In this document: piece by piece, positions 12,529-21,393 of the stretch
Layout: every line of letters begins with the position of its first letter
Position numbering within the stretch: position 1 is the stretch's first letter
DNA from: a virus
Length of the DNA: 33,012 nucleotides
Strand: one strand, 5' to 3'
Virus record (IMG/VR): IMGVR_UViG_3300043570_000623
Coordinates: 1 to 33,012 of that record
Made by a program: the position numbers and the translations under genes
Notes under the pieces: generated by a model
What the model was told of the DNA's origin: nothing
Database searches by the model: none
The model's input: the letters and a program-made list of their open reading frames with translations, nothing else

Positions 12529-14520
12529 TTAGTAACCCAACTGGTTGGAATCAAGAACACCGAATGTTGCAGAGTCCAGAACGAATGTTGCAGCGAACAC
12601 GGGTGACAATGTGAACGAAGTTTCCCAGCCATCAGGACTGATGTTGTGAGAGATGCCTTCAACAATGACTTCTTTGGACAGAACAGAACCCACATTCTGT
12701 GGTCTCCTCTTCACAGTCAACCGTGTTCCAATCTCAACACCGATTGCTACAGCGTAAAGGGTGGACGGTGATTGACGGGGTGTGAATGTGAGTTGCTCGA
12801 CACGCATCAATGGTTGCTTGTATGCAGCCAAAAGCGCTGTTGCTGTGTCAACAACCTGCTGATCCGTGTCCACGATGAGGTCAGTAACTGAACTTGTTCT
12901 GATAAAATATTGACCCTGTGATGTCGCGTCATTGAGTGTTGCAGTTGCGCCATTCCTGCGTCCAGCAATTGAGCGGTTGAAGATGAGACGATCGTTGAAC
13001 GCAAACTCCAAACTTGTGTAGCCCAACTCACCTGAACCGTCACCGAAAGTGTATTGACTGGTGTTGTAGGTGGAGGTCGTAGCGAACGCAGACCGGCTGA
13101 TGAACTTCACTTTCCCGTCACGGTCAATGAACAATCTTCCCTGTTCAGCGCTCTCACATTCCTGAGCGACAGCAAGCGGTGTTTTGTTTTCAATGTCAAC
13201 ACCCTGCACCGTGCCTGAACCCGTGTTCAAACTTGTTCCATCAGTCATCCATTCAGCAAGTGTCAACGCGGTGCTGATGCGTTCATCTGTGCGTTGCCCC
13301 GCACCGTAGGTTCCATTACCAATTGCATAATGGTTGTCTACCTGTGCAGCAGACAATGTTGTACCGTTGTAGATCACCAGTTCATCAATGGTTGCTTTCA
13401 ACCCTGACGTAAAGTTGTCAGCAGCAGTTGTGAACGGTGCGAAGATCCAACCAATTTTGTATGTGGAAATGTCACCTGTGTATGTTGATGAAAACGTGGG
13501 ATAGGTTTCATAGGCACCAGCAAAATTGACCCCATCAACATAGATGCTGCGTTGTGATGTTTGATAATCAAACACCATCACAACATGATGAGGATTCCCA
13601 TCATTCACCTGTGTAGTTGTGGTGACCATTGTTGGATAGATGCCCAACACCGGATCATTGAAGAACCCGCGAATGACACCGACACCGGCACCGTTCACGG
13701 TCATGCCAACGCCCCAGTCACGACCGCCACCCATGATCCCAAAATCTGCGGGAACAGTTGTGGTGGTTTGAATCCAGAACTCGACTGTGAACTTGTTTGA
13801 TGTTGCAGGCAGTCGCACGCGTGGTTGCAGTTCTGAACAATTGATCCAATTCAACCCATCAAAAACTGCTGAACGGGTGGTGGTGTTTTTCACTAATGAA
13901 TCAGCAGAACCACCAGCGGGTGTGTATCCGTAGAACTGCTGCCACGTTCCGCCCGTCACGTTTTGATATGAATCAAACGCGCTTGTGGGTGTAGCCCCGT
14001 CATCAAACTTGAACCATTGCGTAGGCCCATCAGGACTTCCCGCTGGCACCGTGTCAGTTGTGATCTGATAATCCCACAGAGAAGGCAAGGTGAGCAGGTT
14101 CAGAATCTTGAATGAATCCGAAGCAGTAACGGTCACCGTTGCATCAGTCGGGTTCTCATATGTCTGGGGCCATTGCTCGACCCAACCAAAGAACAGATTG
14201 GTGGTTGCACCTGCACCGTATTGCGCGCGAATACGCACCGGACGGAGAGGTGTCAACGTCCCGAAATATGGACCTGCTGTGTATTCAGGATCAAACCGGC
14301 GGTCAGCGTTAGAGAACACGATTGAAGCAGATCCGGTTTGGAATGTGTCAAGTTCACTTGAGCGTCCACGACTGGTGGACACGCTCCGAACATATGCGCT
14401 GACATCAGTCCAATTGATTGAAGCGAGGGTTGAACCCAACGGAACCTGACCTGAACCGCTCGATGTGGAGAACCCAATCTCAACAGTTAGAACTGCACCA
14501 TCAAGAAGTGTTGCGCTCAT
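12529..14520 (-). CDS. Minor tail protein with inserted LamG domain
   Basis: A 663-aa tail-tip protein. Residues 1-150 are a beta-rich domain typical of actinophage minor tail proteins (SASIVFSNADRRFDP; then VRIRAQYG and LFFGWVEQW). Residues about 165-400 form a concanavalin/LamG-type sugar-binding fold, with FTVEFWIQT, HHVVMVFD, IYVDGV and IDELVIYN strands. The end (410-663) resumes the tail fold. The LamG module probably binds host glycans. The stop of the tape measure overlaps its ATG at 14520 by 4 nt. Confidence 0.85.
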   Translation of the reverse strand: MSATLLDGAVLTVEIGFSTSSGSGQVPLGSTLASINWTDVSAYVRSVSTSRGRSSELDTFQTGSASIVFSNADRRFDPEYTAGPYFGTLTPLRPVRIRAQYGAGATTNLFFGWVEQWPQTYENPTDATVTVTASDSFKILNLLTLPSLWDYQITTDTVPAGSPDGPTQWFKFDDGATPTSAFDSYQNVTGGTWQQFYGYTPAGGSADSLVKNTTTRSAVFDGLNWINCSELQPRVRLPATSNKFTVEFWIQTTTTVPADFGIMGGGRDWGVGMTVNGAGVGVIRGFFNDPVLGIYPTMVTTTTQVNDGNPHHVVMVFDYQTSQRSIYVDGVNFAGAYETYPTFSSTYTGDISTYKIGWIFAPFTTAADNFTSGLKATIDELVIYNGTTLSAAQVDNHYAIGNGTYGAGQRTDERISTALTLAEWMTDGTSLNTGSGTVQGVDIENKTPLAVAQECESAEQGRLFIDRDGKVKFISRSAFATTSTYNTSQYTFGDGSGELGYTSLEFAFNDRLIFNRSIAGRRNGATATLNDATSQGQYFIRTSSVTDLIVDTDQQVVDTATALLAAYKQPLMRVEQLTFTPRQSPSTLYAVAIGVEIGTRLTVKRRPQNVGSVLSKEVIVEGISHNISPDGWETSFTLSPVFAATFVLDSATFGVLDSNQLGY

Positions 14521-16871
14521 GCGCTCCTCCAGTTGGAACCAGACCTGCGTTCATAAGATGCGATCGCTTCAACAATGGTCTGTCCAATGGATGCCTTGTC
14601 AGCGGTAGCGGACACGTTCACATTGATGTTGTAGACAGACGCTCCACCACCCATCCCGTTTCCGCTGAACAATGCTTTCTGCTGTTGCGGATTCAGAATC
14701 ATTTCATTGTCATGCAAGACTGCGAGTCCTGCACCACCACCCATTGCGTTGAACATTCCACCCTTGGCGAACTCTGGAAGACGGGGTGCGGAGATTGTGT
14801 CACCGCCGAACACCGGAACGATTCTAGGAATCGTCCATGACAGTTTGCCCACGGTGTTGTTCCAGGCGCGTGCAATGAAGTTGAATGCTTCACGGAATGG
14901 ACCGGAGATGCTGTCCGCAATTGTTGAGAACACAGTTGAGATGATGTCCTTAGCGGTCTGAAAGAACCCCCACACCGTTGAGATCCCAGACTTGATCTTC
15001 TCGAATGCTGGACTAATGATGCTGTTCCACGCATAACTGATTGCGGTAGAGATTGCGTCCCACACAATTGAGACAATGTTCCACAACAACTGAAAATAGG
15101 GGATCAGGTATGTGGTGATGTACCCATAAATGAGATTCCAGATGGGCTGAATGATGTCAGTCCATACGCGTTGAATCTTCTCACCAATGTAGGTGAGGAT
15201 CGTGGAGACAACTCCCCACCAGATTTCAAAGATCGGAATCAGAGTGTTGACAATGAATCCGTAGATTGCATCCCAAATTGGTTTGATAACGTCATTCCAT
15301 GCAAAAGCAATTGCGTTCTTGATGACGTTCCAAATCTCGACAGCCTTATTCCCCAGCGAGATGAACACAGGCACAAGTGTTTCTGTGATGAACGTCTTGA
15401 TTGCATTCCAGATTGGTTCAATGTAACTCCATGCCCATTGGACTGCACCCTGAATTGCATTCCATATGGTGTCCCAGTTGGCCTGAAGGAACTTGATTGC
15501 TGCAACAATCGCAAAGATGGGAATCAGAACGGGCATGATTGTTGCAATGAGGAGCGCAAGAGCGGGATGGTCTTTGATGAAGTTCATCACCTCATCAAAC
15601 TTTGTGTAAAAGAGAATGAACGCACCAACCACAACTGCGATTGCAGCAGCAAGAAGGATGAACGGTCCCGCAAGAATGAGAGTCTCTACTGCAGCAATAC
15701 CTGCAGAAATGATGTAGGCACCAAGAGCTGCAAGGAGAACTCCACCAATAACACCTGCGAGTGCGTACGCGGCGACTCGATGCTTATCAAACCAGTTGAC
15801 TATGTTCTCAATGATTGGAGCAAGTTTTGTTCCAATGTCAATGAGAAGAACTGCAGCCCACGCTTTGAACCTGTCAATGAGGGGACCAAGACCCTGATCC
15901 ATTTGGGTGAATGCACCCTCAGTTGCACCCGCAGACTTGCCCATTTCGTCAAGGTTCCTAGAGAACGTTTCTGTCCCCTTGCCTGTTAGGGCAAGAGCAG
16001 CAGAGCCACCTTCAACAGAACCAAAAAGGTCATTGATTCCCACACCCGTTTTCTTTGCGTACTGCTCGAGAAGCAACAGAGCCTGCTGGGTGTTGCCACC
16101 CTCTGTGACAAATTGCTTGAAGGACTTCCCGCTGATCTTCTCGAATACTTCAGAAGTCTTGGTTCCTTCCTTGGAAAGTTCCACGAACAACTGTCGGAGT
16201 TGCGTTGACGCAACATTGGTTGGGATACCCTGCGCGGTCATTGCAGACATTGCAGCGGTAACGTCAGCGAACTTCACACCCAATGCAGAAGTGATTGGGG
16301 TGACATTGAACAGAGAGTTGGACAGTTCTTCAAAAGTGGTCTTGCCCATACGAACAGCGGTAAACATCAGATCAGACGCTTGAGTTGCATTGATGATGTC
16401 AGCACCGTACGCGTTGACGACAGATGAAATGCCATTCACAGCGGTGGTCAGATCCGTGACACCACCCTTGGCTGCTTTCTGTGCAGTCTCCAAGAATGCA
16501 AACACATTGTCCTGAGGAACACCAGCAGACAGAGCCTGATAGAGAGCAGGGACAATCTTCTCTGGAAGAACCCCAAACTCTTTTGAGAACTTCTTCACAT
16601 TGTTGGTCATTGCGTCCAGAGCGTCTTGCGACGTTCCAGGCACAAGTGTGAACACCTCATTCATTGACCGTTCAAAGTCAACAAATGCCATTGTTCCCGC
16701 AACACCAATTCCAACTGCAGCAGCACCAACAGCAGCACCAAGCATCTTGAACTGCTTAGACATTTTCTTCTGTGTGTCAGTAACCGCGCCAGAGACCTTT
16801 GCCATCTCTGCTTGTGCCTGCTCGACACCCTTACGGTCAAAGGTTGTTGTGATTGGGATTACTACTGCCAC
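14517..16871 (-). CDS. Tape measure protein
   Basis: A 784-aa protein that sets tail length and is ejected during infection. The first ~330 residues match the TP901-type tape measure core (MAFVDFERSMNEVFTLVPG, then ALYQALSAGVP, then TFEELSNSLFNVTP). Residues about 366-460 form several hydrophobic helices that could enter the host membrane. Residues 486-640 hold 45-residue repeats rich in Trp. The usual rule of about 1.5 angstrom per residue would give a tail near 118 nm (inference). It follows the chaperone genes as expected. Confidence 0.93.
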   Translation of the reverse strand: MAVVIPITTTFDRKGVEQAQAEMAKVSGAVTDTQKKMSKQFKMLGAAVGAAAVGIGVAGTMAFVDFERSMNEVFTLVPGTSQDALDAMTNNVKKFSKEFGVLPEKIVPALYQALSAGVPQDNVFAFLETAQKAAKGGVTDLTTAVNGISSVVNAYGADIINATQASDLMFTAVRMGKTTFEELSNSLFNVTPITSALGVKFADVTAAMSAMTAQGIPTNVASTQLRQLFVELSKEGTKTSEVFEKISGKSFKQFVTEGGNTQQALLLLEQYAKKTGVGINDLFGSVEGGSAALALTGKGTETFSRNLDEMGKSAGATEGAFTQMDQGLGPLIDRFKAWAAVLLIDIGTKLAPIIENIVNWFDKHRVAAYALAGVIGGVLLAALGAYIISAGIAAVETLILAGPFILLAAAIAVVVGAFILFYTKFDEVMNFIKDHPALALLIATIMPVLIPIFAIVAAIKFLQANWDTIWNAIQGAVQWAWSYIEPIWNAIKTFITETLVPVFISLGNKAVEIWNVIKNAIAFAWNDVIKPIWDAIYGFIVNTLIPIFEIWWGVVSTILTYIGEKIQRVWTDIIQPIWNLIYGYITTYLIPYFQLLWNIVSIVWDAISTAISYAWNSIISPAFEKIKSGISTVWGFFQTAKDIISTVFSTIADSISGPFREAFNFIARAWNNTVGKLSWTIPRIVPVFGGDTISAPRLPEFAKGGMFNAMGGGAGLAVLHDNEMILNPQQQKALFSGNGMGGGASVYNINVNVSATADKASIGQTIVEAIASYERRSGSNWRSA
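15011..15416 (-). repeat. 45-residue (135-bp) repeats in the tape measure gene
   Basis: Three clear protein repeats start with PIW at residues 486, 531 and 576, and a weaker fourth (PAF) at 621; the spacing is exactly 45 residues each time. Each unit reads PIW.AI..FI...LIP.F and is preceded by an AW..I segment. Repeats with Trp/Phe at regular intervals are known in tape measure proteins; 45 is close to four 11-residue units. Confidence 0.8.
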
Positions 16872-16877
16872 GGGAAC

Positions 16878-17468
16878 TCACTTCCGATTGTATTCATCCA
16901 TGAACGCGCGCTGATAGTCATTGATAATCAGGACTACCGCTGCACGAACCTTGTTCTCCCCGTTGACTTGATCCCATGCCTTCCAGATCAAACGTCCCGG
17001 TTTGCCTTGTGTGCGCTTGATTGCGAGGGTGAAGGAGTTAGGGGAACCAACACCGATGAACTCCAATGCTGCACCCGCTTTGGAGTCATTCAGAATGGAC
17101 CATGAGTCCTTAGTGAAGGATCCCTTCTCACGTCTGCCACCCTTCTTCACACGGATACCGGAACGGGCTAGGGAGTCATTCCAATATGGGAGACCACTCC
17201 CACCCTTAGACCGTGCTTCAGGTGAAGTCCCGGGATATCTCGCACCGTCTCCACCGTAGTTCCAACCGGACAACGGTTGGTCAGGGACAAACCCCTTGGC
17301 CTTGTCAGCGATGGGACGCAACACATAATTGATCTCACGATTCATCTCCTTGAGAAGTTCAGGAGAGAACCGTTTCATCTGAGCTACAAACGCGTCATAT
17401 CCATGAATGGCAATCTGAGCATCGAACTCTGCTTTGTTCGCTTGCACTTGCTCGATGCTCAGAGCCAT
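16878..17468 (-). CDS. HK97 gp10-like tail/connector component
   Basis: A 196-aa basic protein. The middle has Gly/Arg-rich loops (LSGWNYGGDGARYPG; then KGGRREKGSF) followed by LEFIGVGS and a RLIWKAW strand, resembling the HK97 gp10-like fold. The C-terminal helix ends in YQRAFMDEYNRK. This family normally lies between connector and tail tube genes. Here it lies between the tail chaperones and the tape measure, which is unusual, so its exact role is uncertain. Starts at ATG 17468, one base before the chaperone stop. Confidence 0.7.
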   Translation of the reverse strand: MALSIEQVQANKAEFDAQIAIHGYDAFVAQMKRFSPELLKEMNREINYVLRPIADKAKGFVPDQPLSGWNYGGDGARYPGTSPEARSKGGSGLPYWNDSLARSGIRVKKGGRREKGSFTKDSWSILNDSKAGAALEFIGVGSPNSFTLAIKRTQGKPGRLIWKAWDQVNGENKVRAAVVLIINDYQRAFMDEYNRK

Positions 17469-17469
17469 T

Positions 17470-17604
17470 TCATTTCCTCGAGTTCTGTCTTGCCTGTTCC
17501 TTTAGGACTGCAACGATTGCCCAGAACACGTCAGACGGTGCGTCCAACAGTTCATTGGGTGCAATGCTGGTGGCAACAGCAACCTGTGCCACCAGCATTG
17601 TCAT
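17470..17604 (-). CDS. Second tail-assembly chaperone segment (frameshift product of the preceding gene)
   Basis: A 44-aa helical frame. It has an ATG at 17604 (ATGA overlap with the stop of the first chaperone), but it is also exactly in the -1 frame after the slippery site at 17613-17619. The fused protein would be about 135 aa, as in the lambda gpG/gpGT arrangement, in which the fusion loads the tape measure and tail tube subunits. The visible pattern SIAPNELLDAPSDVFWAIV fits actinophage second-chaperone domains. Translation from its own ATG cannot be excluded. Confidence 0.8.
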   Translation of the reverse strand: MTMLVAQVAVATSIAPNELLDAPSDVFWAIVAVLKEQARQNSRK

Positions 17605-17876
17605 TGAATCTCTAAAGGGACGCGTTCAGCCTCTGCAGCCTCGATGGAATCAATACCGTCTAACCATTCATCAAATGGTTTGACGATGACTCCAGCAGAC
17701 TGAGATGCCTTCCACGCTGTCCAGCAGAGCGCTTCAAACGAAGCGTTCTCACCAAAGATTTGTGACATTGGTTTTGCGAACTGACGTTCCGCACCAACAA
17801 TCACTTTTGGTGTCACGTTCACTTCATACGTTGCCCCATCAGCAGGGACCACCCGGAGACGCATTAGCGCGGCCAT
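17601..17876 (-). CDS. Tail-assembly chaperone (G-like)
   Basis: A 91-aa protein with the common actinophage chaperone layout: an N-terminal beta segment LRVVPADGATYEVNV, a VGAERQF helix, then WTAWKASQSAGVIVKPFDEWLDGI (about residues 52-75). It helps assemble the tail tube around the tape measure and is absent from mature virions. The gene starts two bases after the tail tube stop and has no clear Shine-Dalgarno, so it is probably read by coupling. Its last codons hold the heptamer CCCTTTA, giving a predicted -1 frameshift into the next frame. Confidence 0.85.
   Translation of the reverse strand: MAALMRLRVVPADGATYEVNVTPKVIVGAERQFAKPMSQIFGENASFEALCWTAWKASQSAGVIVKPFDEWLDGIDSIEAAEAERVPLEIQ
17613..17619 (-). 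promoter_or_regulatory. Predicted -1 ribosomal frameshift site CCCTTTA
   Basis: On the coding strand the zero-frame codons read GTC CCT TTA GAG, so the heptamer C-CCT-TTA has the X-XXY-YYZ form in the right phase. Slipping back one base continues as AGA GAT TCA ATG, in frame with the 44-aa second chaperone segment. It lies 10 bases before the zero-frame stop. Confidence 0.8.
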
Positions 17877-17878
17877 GA

Positions 17879-18283
17879 CTAGGCAGTAGCCTTTGTGATG
17901 GTTCCATCAATCGGCCAATTGATACTGGCGGTTGACAACTCACCCACCTGCGCGTCAAGGGGAGTAAATTCTACGCAGAGCGCGTTGAATGTGTATGACG
18001 GATTCGCGGTGCCGGTTGTGGTGCCATTGGGCTTGATGATGATCTGAGCAGTTGAACCAATAAGCGGATAGAGAGTTGCTTCCACGGTCGCTGCTGCAAA
18101 GTCTTGGTTGAAGTCAATTGACACGCTGTTGTCCTGAAGACCAGCAACGCGACGCTTTGCAACATTGCCAAACGTGGTTGTCTCGATCTCGGAACGCATC
18201 GTGCTGAGTGTGACCTTCGTGATGTGGCTAGAAAGATCCACACCGCCGATGCTCACATTTGCGTTGGTGATGACGATAGCCAT
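17879..18283 (-). CDS. Major tail (tube) protein
   Basis: A 134-aa all-beta protein placed directly before the tail chaperones, the usual site of the tube subunit. The features fit the short tail-tube family: DLSSHITKVTL near the start, RSEIETTTFG, RVAGLQDNSVSIDFNQDF in the middle, VEFTPLDAQVGELSTASI and an IDGTI end. The ATG at 18283 shares its A with the upstream stop and is preceded by AGGAGG four bases upstream, fitting a highly expressed virion protein. Confidence 0.9.
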   Translation of the reverse strand: MAIVITNANVSIGGVDLSSHITKVTLSTMRSEIETTTFGNVAKRRVAGLQDNSVSIDFNQDFAAATVEATLYPLIGSTAQIIIKPNGTTTGTANPSYTFNALCVEFTPLDAQVGELSTASINWPIDGTITKATA

Positions 18284-18456
18284 CAGTCCTCCTGATTGTT
18301 GTTGGGTTCAGCCTTGCGGCTTTTGCTGGTGGGTTCGATATGTCCAGCATCAATGAGATGCTGGATATCTACTCCGGCGAGGTCACCACTTGTGATGATG
18401 TCTCCCGGTTCGTGACCCACCACATTGTGTGAGCCAACGATTTTGAAGGTGTCCAT
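18283..18456 (-). CDS. Small hypothetical virion-region protein, 57 aa
   Basis: A short protein, with an FKIVGSHNVVGHEPGD beta segment, a LIDAGHIEP helix and a polar Lys/Asn-rich tail. It resembles small proteins found between tail-terminator and tube genes in HK97-like phages, but I cannot name a family. I chose the ATG at 18456, which follows AAGGAG by seven bases; an ATG at 18474 overlapping the previous stop by 4 nt is possible. Confidence 0.7.
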   Translation of the reverse strand: MDTFKIVGSHNVVGHEPGDIITSGDLAGVDIQHLIDAGHIEPTSKSRKAEPNNNQED

Positions 18457-18470
18457 AGGAACACTCCTTG

Positions 18471-18878
18471 TCATGCGTGAATGGAAAGATTGAACTCGCA
18501 GGTGAGATAGGAAGCATCACCAATTGAGAGCGGACGGATTGTGATCATGTCTTCCATGATCAATGTTGAGCAGGTTCCATCAAGGGTTCTGTCTGACTCG
18601 ATGGCTGCACGGATGGACTGTGCGCCATCCCATGACATCCAAGAGTCCAACGTGCGTTGCGCTGCACGGTCTCCCATGCGTCCAGCAATCACAGAGATGA
18701 CGTACTTCCACTCAGACAACCCACCCTGCATTGCACGGTGGTAGGTGACTGACTGAATCTGAATCACAGCCATTGGCGGTGAGACCTGTTCAGGGAGATG
18801 GTCAGCGATTCTGAGACCAGGCACAGTTGCCAAGGCCCGTGCTATCGCATCGTGGAGGTCTGCAGCGTTCCCAGCCAT
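18471..18878 (-). CDS. Tail terminator / head-tail joining protein
   Basis: A 135-aa protein. Its pattern fits the tail-terminator/neck family that caps the tail tube and joins it to the head: an N-terminal helix DLHDAIARAL, then a VSPPMAVIQIQS strand, then YVISVIAGR, a WMSWDG turn and a C-terminal beta segment LTCEFNLSIHA. Position just before the tube gene supports this. The ATG shares a base with the upstream connector stop. Confidence 0.78.
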   Translation of the reverse strand: MAGNAADLHDAIARALATVPGLRIADHLPEQVSPPMAVIQIQSVTYHRAMQGGLSEWKYVISVIAGRMGDRAAQRTLDSWMSWDGAQSIRAAIESDRTLDGTCSTLIMEDMITIRPLSIGDASYLTCEFNLSIHA

Positions 18879-19489
18879 CAGGCAACCACATGGATTCTGT
18901 ACGGACGCAACATCCGTTCGACGTCAGGATCAATGGCCCGGACTGTGATTGCGCCCAACTCACCGAAACCAGCGACACCAAGGAGGCTGTCACCACGCTT
19001 CACAAGACGACCTGCGAGGATCAGACACGCTGAGTGAACAGGGTCTGGGACTGCAGGCCAACCCCACTTGGCGGTGACCTGACATCCAGCAGGAACAGCA
19101 GCCATTGAGAACGCACCGTAGATTCTCGATGCAATAGAAGTGATGGGGTTCCCCTTCACAATCGCGTTCAACGGTTCCGCTTGAAAGTCTGCTGCAGCAA
19201 TGGTGGTTGCATAGGTGCCATCACCCGCTGCATCAGACTTCACAACCAGACCAGACGTTGAAGCGATGTCATCCACAAAGATGGTTGAACCATCAATGGA
19301 AGTGAACAACCGTGCAGACGCAACAGCGTCTGCATAGAACCGGCGGTTGCAATGAGTATCAATGACCCTTGATGCTTCATTGATGCGTGCTTCCAACAGT
19401 TCATCATCCACCGTGTCAAGAATGCGGAGGATCTCTTTCAGTTCAGCAAGGGTGCAATAGCCATTTGTGATTGTCACGGGAGTCTCCAC
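18878..19489 (-). CDS. Head-tail connector (gp6-like adaptor)
   Basis: A 203-aa protein. It has an N-terminal helical part, CTLAELKEILRI and LLEARINEASRVIDTHCNRRFY (about residues 12-52), as in gp6-type adaptors that bind the portal ring. A beta domain and a final helical part with CLILAGRLVKRG follow. It lies before the tail terminator gene, and its first 16 bases overlap the methyltransferase gene end. Confidence 0.85.
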   Translation of the reverse strand: METPVTITNGYCTLAELKEILRILDTVDDELLEARINEASRVIDTHCNRRFYADAVASARLFTSIDGSTIFVDDIASTSGLVVKSDAAGDGTYATTIAAADFQAEPLNAIVKGNPITSIASRIYGAFSMAAVPAGCQVTAKWGWPAVPDPVHSACLILAGRLVKRGDSLLGVAGFGELGAITVRAIDPDVERMLRPYRIHVVA

Positions 19490-20007
19490 ACGCGGACATA
19501 TCCGCTGACGATTTCAGGAATGTTGTGTTCAGCCATGTGAGCTGCAACTGCTGTCCCCTTGCCGTCACCGTTTCGATTGTCGTCAACGGCGACGATTGAG
19601 CCAGAGGTGAGCAGATGCCAACACAGGTTGAGTTCAGAGAGATGATGTTCAGACGCTGGTTCCGGGTTCGCAAAGTCAACATCGAAGGAGTCCAAATACA
19701 GGAAGTCAACGTGTTGAAGGTCAAGTGTTGGGATGACCTGCAAGGAATCCCCGGTGAGTGCTGTTGTGTTGAGAAGGTTCATCCGTTGCACAAGTTCAGC
19801 GCATCCCGGATCTAGGTCAATGGTTGTGACATGACCTGAGCGAATACCTGCATAGTGATCCCAGACAACCGTTGATTGTCCGTCACCAATCCAGTTCCCC
19901 GGTTCACGGATTGTTCCAGTCTCGAGAATCACGCAACCCTCTGGGAGCATTGCGGTGATTCGTTCAAAGGCTGTGAGCCTGTGACCAAGAAGGTTCCACG
20001 GGATCAT
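19474..20007 (-). CDS. SAM-dependent methyltransferase (class I, not DNA type)
   Basis: A 177-aa Rossmann methyltransferase resembling the Methyltransf_24/macrocin-type small-molecule or sugar methylases. Motif I is ETGTIREPGNW (29-39), acidic motif II is TIDLD (62-66), GDS lies at 86-88, YLDSFD at 104-109 and VDDN at 141-144. The YLDSFDVDFANP plus SEHHL run recalls methylases found near sugar-modifying enzymes in other phages. It overlaps the glycosyltransferase stop by 4 nt (ATGA), so the two are likely co-expressed. It may methylate the sugar added by that enzyme; this is inference. Confidence 0.82.
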   Translation of the reverse strand: MIPWNLLGHRLTAFERITAMLPEGCVILETGTIREPGNWIGDGQSTVVWDHYAGIRSGHVTTIDLDPGCAELVQRMNLLNTTALTGDSLQVIPTLDLQHVDFLYLDSFDVDFANPEPASEHHLSELNLCWHLLTSGSIVAVDDNRNGDGKGTAVAAHMAEHNIPEIVSGYVRVWRLP

Positions 20008-21278
20008 GCTTCACCCATTCTCTTATCAATCTCTGTGAGAATGGGTTTCCAATACCGGTTGAACACTTGGGAATGTTCATAGAACTCTGCATGAGACCGG
20101 GCTGCAGCGCGTCGCTCAGGATTGACTGAGGTCAGATACGCATCTTGCAGGTTCTCTACAATGGAATGAATGAGTGGTGTTGCAAACCATGAGGATTGCA
20201 GAGCGTCCCAATCAGGCTGAACAGCGGTGACCCAACCGTGATCTGCAACTAACTCTGGTTGAGCGGTGAACGCAGACACAATTGATGGGACACCACACGC
20301 TGCAGTCTCAAGGACTGGAACTCCGAAACCTTCACCACGGGAACACATCAGGTGAACGTCAAGTGATGCCATGATTCCAGCAAGAACACTTTGTGGAAGT
20401 CCTGCGTAGTAGGCCCATTGGTCAACCCACACCAGACGGTCTTCAGGGATGCCACATGCGTGAGCAAGTTTCACAAGGTCAATTCCACCTTGTGCGCCAC
20501 GCTTCTCAGAATGAATGTAAAGAAACACGTCTTCACGCTGCTGCATGAACTGTGCCATTGCCAGAAGGTTTTCTCCCCACGCTTTGCGTAGCGGGTTCGT
20601 TCCCTTATTGGCTGCAACGATTCCAACTAGGAATGCGTCTTCAGGAATGTTCAGGACTGTGCGTCCAGGCGCACCACCAATTGTTGCATCCGGTTTGAAC
20701 ACGGATGTGTCAACGCTGTGTGGTGCATACATTGAATCAATGTCTGCGTTGTGCAACATCTGTTCCCCAAAGCGGGACATTGCAATTGGCAGAACATTGT
20801 CCCGCTGACACCAGTCCAGAACATCTGGTGGTGCAGGTGTGTGATCAATAGGAACCCATGATGCAATCACGGGAACATCATCGATCTTGTGAGACTTGAA
20901 CACCCAGCAGTCAAAGAGTGTGATCAGCGCTGTGCGCTTTTTGGTTGTCTCTTCTGCGTACTTGGTATGCGCTGAGAGGACATCTGCTGAGTATGGGGTG
21001 AATCCGCAGGGGAGGACTTCGATACCTTCCCAACTGGAGATTCCCCCTTGCAGTCCGTAGTTGACTGAGAGGGTGACGGTTTCTTTTTCGCGTTTGATTG
21101 CTTGCGCGAGTGCGGCGGTTTGGACTCCGTATCCGGTTCCGGTCCACGGTGCGTTGGAGTGGATGAGATAACCGGTTGCGCTCGATGAGCGTCCAGCAGC
21201 GGTTCCGCTAACCAGTCGGGAAGTTCCACTTCCGCTCCGTGAATGAGAACCAGCATTGTTGTTCCGTTTCTTGCCCAT
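20004..21278 (-). CDS. Glycosyltransferase, GT-B fold (family 4-like)
   Basis: A 424-aa GT-B glycosyltransferase. After a low-complexity Ser/Asn/Gly N-terminus (1-35) comes the first Rossmann domain (YLIHSNAPWTGTGYGVQTAAL, about 37-57). The second domain has NKGTNPLRKAW (224-234, nucleotide-sugar binding) and the catalytic E-x7-E in EGFGVPVLE (Glu316, Glu324). It transfers a sugar to an unknown acceptor. The place right after the capsid gene suggests a virion protein, though host wall or DNA is possible. The ATG at 21278 has GGAG upstream; the longer frame crosses a hairpin. Confidence 0.88.
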   Translation of the reverse strand: MGKKRNNNAGSHSRSGSGTSRLVSGTAAGRSSSATGYLIHSNAPWTGTGYGVQTAALAQAIKREKETVTLSVNYGLQGGISSWEGIEVLPCGFTPYSADVLSAHTKYAEETTKKRTALITLFDCWVFKSHKIDDVPVIASWVPIDHTPAPPDVLDWCQRDNVLPIAMSRFGEQMLHNADIDSMYAPHSVDTSVFKPDATIGGAPGRTVLNIPEDAFLVGIVAANKGTNPLRKAWGENLLAMAQFMQQREDVFLYIHSEKRGAQGGIDLVKLAHACGIPEDRLVWVDQWAYYAGLPQSVLAGIMASLDVHLMCSRGEGFGVPVLETAACGVPSIVSAFTAQPELVADHGWVTAVQPDWDALQSSWFATPLIHSIVENLQDAYLTSVNPERRAAARSHAEFYEHSQVFNRYWKPILTEIDKRMGEA

Positions 21279-21315
21279 GTTGTTTTCTCCTTGGCCCGTG
21301 AGTGTTGCCCGTGGT

Positions 21316-21372
21316 GCGGGAGATGAAGACGCAACAGGTACGGGCCGACCTGCAGATATCTTCATCTCCCGC
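21316..21372 (-). other. Structured hairpin after the capsid gene
   Basis: GCGGGAGATGAAGA (21316-21329) pairs perfectly with 21359-21372 (14 bp), and an inner stem pairs 21335-21339 with 21348-21352. No U-run follows on the minus strand, so it may stabilise the capsid mRNA end or reduce read-through into the glycosyltransferase. A 6-bp stem (21386-21391 with 21397-21402) brackets the capsid stop codon. Confidence 0.7.
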
Positions 21373-21393
21373 GAACTCAGATGATGCGTCCGA

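Noticed and set aside
15171-15989. Long plus-strand open frame (272 codons) antisense to the tape measure
   Set aside because: It repeats the tape measure's own 45-residue periodicity in Cys/Asp-rich form, has no ribosome site, and lies wholly inside a confident gene.
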